DNA from: SIG603 sp964369215 | GTDB lineage: Bacteria; Bacillota; Clostridia; Oscillospirales; Acutalibacteraceae | Length of the DNA: 9,456 nt | Direction of reading: 5' to 3' | NCBI GenBank assembly: GCA_964369215.1 | Contig: CAYJEZ010000098.1 | Location: 1-9,456, forward strand | Part shown: piece by piece, positions 4,834-9,456 of the stretch | Numbering within the stretch: the first letter of the stretch is position 1 | How the letters are laid out: every line of letters starts with the position of its first letter | The notes under the pieces: generated by a model | What the model saw: only the letters and a program-made list of their open reading frames with translations | Told to the model about the DNA's origin: nothing | Databases searched by the model: none | Made by a program: the position numbers and the translations under genes

Positions 4834-6156
4834 TTAAGCCTTATGTAAAATTTCAGGAGCTTCTTCTCCTGCCTCAGTAATTCTTCTTATTAAAGTTTTT
4901 GAAAGCTCTTTTTTAAGCTCAGTATAATCACTATTTTCTACTAAGTTGTTTCTCTCGTGTGGGTCTGTCTCTAAGTCGTATAAAAAGTCTTCATAATAAA
5001 CAGTAGAGCCTGCTTGATTATTAGGAACTCCGTCTGCACGAACAGAGAACTTCCATTTGTCCGTTCTAATAGCTCTACCCACTTGGCTCTCGCTAATTTG
5101 CATAAACACTTCTTTTTTCCAGTTTGTATCTTCTCCGCTTACTAGCTTTTTAAGTGAACTGCCCCTGTAGTCAGCCGGTTTTTCAACACCTATGCAGTCT
5201 AGTAAAGTAGTAGGTAAATCTATTAAGCTAACTAAATCTTCAACCACTTTGCCCCCATTAAATCCGGGGCCTGTAATAATCATAGGTATATGAGTGCTAC
5301 CGTCGTGGCAAGAGCGTTTGTACTCTGAATTTCTGGTACAAAAATGTGACCCATGGTCTGCTGTATAAATAAGTATGGTGTTTTCCCAAACGCCTTGGTC
5401 TTTTAGGGTATCTACCAACCTACCTACGTTGTAGTCTAGGCTATTGCATTGGCCTAGGTAGTCTGGGTAATTTTCTTTCCAGTCTCCGCCTGTTCCTACT
5501 AAATCTCCAGGAACTTCATAATCTTTAAACTTCTCTTTGCTTCCGTCAGGACCTTCAAAAATGTTTCTATCGTTTTGGTGATGTGGTTCTATTTGGCTTA
5601 TAAACATAAAAAAAGGCTTTTCTTTGTCTCTATTTTGTAGATAATTTATCGCGTAGTTGTTAATACAGTCTGCCCTATATCCAATAAAATCGTGCTTATT
5701 ATTGTCTTTATCAAATACAAAACCATCATATCCGTGCGAGGTAAACTCTAACACGTCTGCAGCCATCCAATAACTTTTATAGCCCCCTCGTCTTTCCTCT
5801 GGTATTGCAGTAATTCTATAATCTAAATTTTTTTCATGGTTAGACGCCAAATGCCACTTACCCACATAAGAGGTTTCATAACCGTTCTCATCAAAGTAAT
5901 TTGCTATAGTTTTAACATCTAAAGGAAGTTCTTTTCCGTTAACATGGCAACCTATTTCTGTGGGGTATTTACCTGTTTGTAAAGTTGCCCTTGCTGGACC
6001 ACACACAGGTTGACAAGTGTAGGCGTTTAAAAACAGCGTGCCCTCTTTAGCAAGTTTGTCTAGGTTTGGTGTAACATCAAGTTTTTGCCCGTAGCAACCC
6101 ATGGTATCCCACCTTTGTTGGTCTGCAAAATAAAAAACTATATTTGGTTTTGTCAT
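4834..6156 (-). CDS. Cys-type sulfatase (arylsulfatase family), cytoplasmic
   Basis: A 440-residue member of the alkaline-phosphatase-like sulfatases, which hydrolyse sulfate esters. The modification motif is CGPAR (Cys52, Pro54, Arg56) followed by ATLQTGKYP, where the cysteine is converted to formylglycine. In anaerobes this is done by the radical-SAM enzyme anSME, which is not in this window. Metal and substrate residues are in place: ADQQRWD near the start (Asp12), GKWH (99-102), EPHH (190-193) and TADHGSHF (Asp267, His268). The C-terminal part contains the usual YDLETDPHERNNLV segment. There is no signal peptide, so it should act on sulfated compounds taken up into the cell. The substrate cannot be told from sequence. 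The start is supported by GAAAGGGG at 6166-6173, nine bases before the ATG. The gene stands alone, with its own promoter and terminator. Confidence 0.9.
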   Translation of the reverse strand: MTKPNIVFYFADQQRWDTMGCYGQKLDVTPNLDKLAKEGTLFLNAYTCQPVCGPARATLQTGKYPTEIGCHVNGKELPLDVKTIANYFDENGYETSYVGKWHLASNHEKNLDYRITAIPEERRGGYKSYWMAADVLEFTSHGYDGFVFDKDNNKHDFIGYRADCINNYAINYLQNRDKEKPFFMFISQIEPHHQNDRNIFEGPDGSKEKFKDYEVPGDLVGTGGDWKENYPDYLGQCNSLDYNVGRLVDTLKDQGVWENTILIYTADHGSHFCTRNSEYKRSCHDGSTHIPMIITGPGFNGGKVVEDLVSLIDLPTTLLDCIGVEKPADYRGSSLKKLVSGEDTNWKKEVFMQISESQVGRAIRTDKWKFSVRADGVPNNQAGSTVYYEDFLYDLETDPHERNNLVENSDYTELKKELSKTLIRRITEAGEEAPEILHKA

Positions 6157-6198
6157 ATGTTCTAACCCCTTTCAAATTATGTATATTATTTATCTTCT

Positions 6199-6227
6199 AT
6201 AATACAGGCAGGGCATATCAATATCAA
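6199..6227 (-). promoter_or_regulatory. Sigma-A-type promoter of the sulfatase gene
   Basis: Reading the minus strand, TTGATA (6222-6227) and TATTAT (6199-6204) are separated by exactly 17 bases. This gives a leader of roughly 35 bases before the sulfatase ATG, which includes its GAAAGGGG ribosome binding site. Confidence 0.65.
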
Positions 6228-6344
6228 GTAAATTAATCTAAATTTTTTCTTAATATCCACATTTTCTCACTTATTAAATTCTGTAATATTGTGTGTTAAT
6301 GAAAAAAATGCCCATTTATATCGCTTCACTTTAATTTATTACAT

Positions 6345-8282
6345 TTATTTATCTGTAGTATCAGACGGTATATATTTTTTAAACCTACCTTTTCCGTCTC
6401 TTTTTACCTCATACATTGTTTGGTCGGCAAGTAATAAAATCTCTTTAAAATTAAGTGAGTGCTCAGGGTAAAAAGCATAACCCCCTGATATACCTACATT
6501 ATATGTTTCTCCGTCTGGTTTTAAAATAAATGCTCGTGCAAACATTCTTTCAAGTGTGTCAATTAGGTACTGCAAAAGCTCTTCTGTCTCTGCTCCGTAA
6601 ATCATTATTACAAATTCATCGCCGCTAAATCGTGCAATTATTTTTTTATCATAATCAAAGTCTTTTAAAACCTGAGCCGCACTGCTTATATATCTATCTC
6701 CGTATTCATGCCCCCAATTATCGTTTACAAATTTCAAATTATCTAGGTCTAGCATAATAAGTGTTGCCTTTTTTATTTCTTCTGGAGTTTTTGTAAGTTT
6801 GTCTATTGCTTCTAAAAATGCTCGCCTGTTAAAAATATTTGTAAGAAAATCAACATCTCTTTCAAATTTCATATTAATTTTTTCATTAATATCGTCTGTT
6901 GCATCAATAATTACACCCCAATAATTACCATTATGGCTGTATATTTTCACTTTTAAGTATTTAATAATGTTGTTATATTCGTAAGTAAATGTATCTTCTT
7001 CATTCTCATATGGATTTTCCATAATTTTTTGTATTTCTTTAATAAAGCTCTCTTTATTTGAAAGCAAATATTTTATATCTGCCTCTGACAATCCTAATAT
7101 ATCGCCTATTTTACTTGTGGCAATAACTCTGTCTGCCCTACACTCGTACACCGCCAATTCAATATTTGCATAATCTAATATAGCCGAAAATCTTACTGTC
7201 GTATCTAATATGCTTTGAACCATAAAGTTAACATTTTCAGTTAATTTTTTAAATTCAGGCAATCCTTGAACAGGTAATTTATATTGTAAATTACCCCCCG
7301 CTATTTCACTCATTCCGTCGCTTAGTTTAAATAGGTTTGTTAAAACTACCTTATTAAGCAGTATATAAATACCCACTATTACTAATAATCCAATTGCAAT
7401 TCCCATTATTGCTAAAATAATATTATTTTCAATAGCAAAGGCATATATCTCTGAGTTTGTCTCAAAAAGAGAAATTGTAATATCACCTGTTTCTTTATAT
7501 AAACTTTGCCCTTCAATGTCTCCTATAGTAGTAAATATTGTTTCTCTTCTTTCGTCTTCTATATCAAAATTAGAGCCAAATAGCTCATAAATACTTTTTC
7601 CTACTATGCTTTCATCGGTAGAGCTAATAATCTGCCCTGTAGTTGTATCCGAGGCAAAAATAATTGTTCCCGGAGAAGGCGCAAGTCGTGAGAAAATAAA
7701 GCTAAGTTCGGTTTCTTCCATTGCATCAATCAATCTTAACGGCTCAATACCAATTTGAACTATATGCTTTCTATCCTCACTCCATACAGCAACGTACTGC
7801 ATTTCTTTCTGCTCTACTGTATTTGGGGTAACATCCTGTGCTAACTCTAAATCGTAATCGTTAAGCATAGGAGCAAAAAAGCCAATTTGCTCTCCTGAAT
7901 ATACGCTATATCCTATATAGTCAGGAACTGTTCCTGCATATATTACACCTTCTTTATCAAAAAGATGTATTTCATCTATTTGAAGTAAATTTACTACTTT
8001 TTTTAACTCTTCTATATCATCAATTATATCAGGGTTTTGTTGAAGCATATAAGACGCTGCATGTGCACGAATAAGATAGTCTTGTTTTAAGTCATCTGCT
8101 AAAATATCTATTTCTATTTCATTTGAGTCTAATATTTCAATAATCTGATCTATTTGCAGCGTTGCTGCTCTTGTAAAGCTTTGAGTGGCAAAGTTAATTT
8201 GTAGTAGTGAACTTACAAAAGTAAGCACAGTCAAAGTAAGCAAAATAATTGTAATCAATCTAATAATTATATGTTTTCTCAC
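6345..8282 (-). CDS. Membrane sensor diguanylate cyclase (Cache-like, HAMP, PAS-like, GGDEF)
   Basis: A 645-residue membrane protein predicted to make cyclic di-GMP in response to an external signal. TM1 (about residues 5-28) and TM2 (about 287-309) bracket an external sensor of about 255 residues, probably Cache-like. After TM2 come a HAMP linker (about 310-360) and a PAS-like region (about 365-465). The GGDEF domain (about 477-635) has DFLTNIFNRR, LDLDNLKFVND and ARFSGDEF. SGDEF is a tolerated variant of GGDEF, so activity is expected. The inhibitory RxxD site is absent (YDKK at the equivalent place). I place the start at GTG 8280-8282, because GAAAGGGG (8292-8299) is nine bases upstream. 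A TTG at 8289-8291 would abut that site. No EAL domain is present. It is transcribed alone, and nothing in the window names its target. Confidence 0.88.
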   Translation of the reverse strand: MRKHIIIRLITIILLTLTVLTFVSSLLQINFATQSFTRAATLQIDQIIEILDSNEIEIDILADDLKQDYLIRAHAASYMLQQNPDIIDDIEELKKVVNLLQIDEIHLFDKEGVIYAGTVPDYIGYSVYSGEQIGFFAPMLNDYDLELAQDVTPNTVEQKEMQYVAVWSEDRKHIVQIGIEPLRLIDAMEETELSFIFSRLAPSPGTIIFASDTTTGQIISSTDESIVGKSIYELFGSNFDIEDERRETIFTTIGDIEGQSLYKETGDITISLFETNSEIYAFAIENNIILAIMGIAIGLLVIVGIYILLNKVVLTNLFKLSDGMSEIAGGNLQYKLPVQGLPEFKKLTENVNFMVQSILDTTVRFSAILDYANIELAVYECRADRVIATSKIGDILGLSEADIKYLLSNKESFIKEIQKIMENPYENEEDTFTYEYNNIIKYLKVKIYSHNGNYWGVIIDATDDINEKINMKFERDVDFLTNIFNRRAFLEAIDKLTKTPEEIKKATLIMLDLDNLKFVNDNWGHEYGDRYISSAAQVLKDFDYDKKIIARFSGDEFVIMIYGAETEELLQYLIDTLERMFARAFILKPDGETYNVGISGGYAFYPEHSLNFKEILLLADQTMYEVKRDGKGRFKKYIPSDTTDK

Positions 8283-8346
8283 TAGGCGCAACCCCTTTCA
8301 TTTCATTGTCTATAAATGATAATTATATACAAATAAGCCTACCCAT

Positions 8347-8414
8347 ATCTCTACCTTAGCAGAGATTATACTCACATTTTACTACTATTCGACAAAAAGT
8401 CAATAATTAATGAC
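8347..8414 (-). promoter_or_regulatory. Possible promoter/operator region of the diguanylate cyclase gene
   Basis: On the minus strand there is a TATAAT (8365-8370) without a good -35 at the usual distance; TTGACT lies 27 bases away. Two dyads flank it. ATCTCT/AGAGAT (8347-8366, eight-base loop) lies at the likely transcription start. GTCAATAATTAATGAC (8399-8414), a 16-base palindrome with one mismatched pair, overlaps the TTGAC. The pairing of dyads with promoter-like boxes suggests regulated transcription but does not prove it. Confidence 0.3.
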
Positions 8415-8477
8415 AAATTAACCCACCTTATTATTTTTTAAAATCATTTATTACAAAAATTACTGCAAATAACTACA

Positions 8478-9221
8478 TTAATTGCCAGCTAACCTATTAA
8501 TTTGTGTGCTTATATAACCTGCACCAAATCCATTGTCTATATTAACTACCGAGAGCCCCTCTGCACAAGAGTTAAGCATTGTCAATAACGCAGATAAACC
8601 GCCGAAATTAGCTCCGTAACCAATAGATGTAGGCACTGCTATTACAGGTTTATCTACTAATCCTGCCAATACTCCGCCAAGTGCACCCTCCATACCTGCT
8701 ACCGCAACTATACAATTAGCTTTGTGTATATCTTCCATTTTAGAAAAAAGCCTGTGTATGCCGGCAACTCCAACATCATATACCCTTAGTACATTGCTAC
8801 CAAAAAATTCAGCAGTTTGTGCTGCCTCCTCTGCAACAGGAATATCAGATGTTCCTCCTGTGCAAACAGCAACAAGACCTACCCCTTTAACTTTTTTACT
8901 TTGTATTTTAAGCACTCTCGACATCTCGTCGTACTCTACAGTAGGAACTTGCTCTTTTACTGCTAAATATTGCTCATAACTAGCCCTTGTTCCTAATACA
9001 TCAGTATTTTTTTCATAAAAGCTTTTATATATTTTTATAAGATGCTCATTTGCTTTGCCACTGCAAAAAACTACCTCTCCAAAACCGCTTCTAAGTTTTC
9101 TGTGGTGGTCTATTTTTACAAAGTCTAAATCTTCATATGGTAAATTTTTTAGCTCTTGCTGAGCTTTATCAATGTCCATCTCTCCAGACTTCACTTGCTC
9201 TAATAATTCTTTTATATCCAT
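8478..9221 (-). CDS. larB: LarB, pyridinium-3,5-biscarboxylate mononucleotide synthase
   Basis: A 247-residue cytoplasmic enzyme of nickel-pincer nucleotide synthesis, the cofactor of lactate racemase and related LarA enzymes. LarB carboxylates nicotinic acid adenine dinucleotide and releases AMP. The C-terminal half is PurE-like. It shows VCTGGTSDIPVAEEAA (119-134), VYDVGVAGIHRL (147-158), VAGMEGALGGVLAGLVDKPV (174-193), PTSIGYGANFGG (197-208) and NIDNGFGAGY (227-236). Cys219 in MLNSCAEG corresponds in position to the cysteine reported to bind substrate in the lactobacillus enzyme. The length is normal. The start is supported by AAGGTAGG at about 9229-9236. No larC, larE or larA is in the window; larB is usually near larC, and any such genes would have to be beyond the right edge or elsewhere. 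The upstream DNA is a tandem repeat array. Confidence 0.92.
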   Translation of the reverse strand: MDIKELLEQVKSGEMDIDKAQQELKNLPYEDLDFVKIDHHRKLRSGFGEVVFCSGKANEHLIKIYKSFYEKNTDVLGTRASYEQYLAVKEQVPTVEYDEMSRVLKIQSKKVKGVGLVAVCTGGTSDIPVAEEAAQTAEFFGSNVLRVYDVGVAGIHRLFSKMEDIHKANCIVAVAGMEGALGGVLAGLVDKPVIAVPTSIGYGANFGGLSALLTMLNSCAEGLSVVNIDNGFGAGYISTQINRLAGN

Positions 9222-9240
9222 ATTTCTACCTACCTTCTTT

Positions 9241-9456
9241 TATTATAGTAAATAAACTTAGAAAACACTACAGAAATTAAGTAAAAAAGCTTTAATTTGT
9301 GCGGTTTTTTGCTTAATTTGTGTTAGTTTTTCTTGATTATTTAATATTATAGTAAATAAACTTAGAAAACACTACAGAAATTAAGTAAAAAAGCTTTAAT
9401 CTGTGCGGTTTTTTGCTTAATTTGTGTTAGTTTTTCTTGATTATTTAATATTATAG
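9241..9456. repeat. 104-bp tandem direct repeat, two full copies plus start of a third
   Basis: Copy one is 9241-9344 and copy two 9345-9448, differing at a single base (T versus C in the AATTTGTGCGG part). TATTATAG at 9449-9456 starts a third copy cut by the window edge. Each unit is itself an imperfect long palindrome: AAATAAACTTAGAAAACACT near the left matches the inverse of the right arm, AAATAATCAAGAAAAACTAA. The centre carries the same 26-base core as the repeat at 1022-1126, in opposite orientation. On the minus strand each copy offers a TATAAT (9242-9247, 9346-9351). The nearer one is too close to the larB ribosome binding site to be its promoter; the farther one could be. Confidence 0.85.

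Noticed and set aside
6289..6471. Plus-strand 60-codon reading frame
   Set aside because: It lies mostly inside the antisense of the diguanylate cyclase 3' end and shows no domain or ribosome binding site.
9241..9456. CRISPR array
   Set aside because: The whole 104-bp unit is repeated without variable spacers, and no cas gene is present.

Overview
The window is very AT-rich. It uses TTG and GTG starts alongside ATG, and its ribosome binding sites are purine-rich (AAGGAGG, GAAAGGGG). It carries endospore genes, a spoIVA 3' part and a SpoIVFB-type M50 protease. Together with a Cys-type sulfatase, this points to an anaerobic, endospore-forming member of the Clostridia. I cannot name the genus from this sequence.

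Left part (about 1-3150): this looks like the inside and right-hand end of an integrated element. It holds a small membrane protein of unknown function, a strong intrinsic terminator, a 51-residue helical protein that resembles SHOCT-type domains, a palindromic repeat of about 105 bp, two long hairpins, and a 546-residue large serine recombinase. The recombinase stop codon lies inside the sequence that begins the C-terminal part of spoIVA. The spoIVA frame is closed just upstream (TAA at 3125-3127), so the first four fifths of spoIVA is missing here. This is the arrangement of a skin-like element, with a recombinase gene abutting the 3' half of a mother-cell sporulation gene. It is the main finding. 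The 5' half should lie beyond the left edge.

Middle (about 3146-4770): the spoIVA 3' part overlaps by one base (TAATG) an 88-residue single-pass membrane protein that resembles a SpoIVFA N-terminus without the M23 domain. A 100-bp palindromic repeat follows, then a SpoIVFB-like M50 site-2 protease and a bidirectional terminator. The 100 Ns after the protease are probably an assembly artefact, because the 55 bases on either side are identical.

Right part (about 4834-9456): three minus-strand genes look like ordinary chromosome. They are a cytoplasmic Cys-type sulfatase with a good sigma-A-type promoter, a two-TM sensor diguanylate cyclase, and larB of nickel-pincer cofactor synthesis. Upstream of larB the window ends in a 104-bp tandem repeat: two full copies and the start of a third. 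This repeat belongs to the same family as the elements at 1022 and 3728.

If the element excises in the mother cell, spoIVA would be rejoined to the downstream SpoIVFA-like and M50 genes, linking coat-base assembly to DNA rearrangement. The sequence supports the split gene. Excision and its timing are inference.
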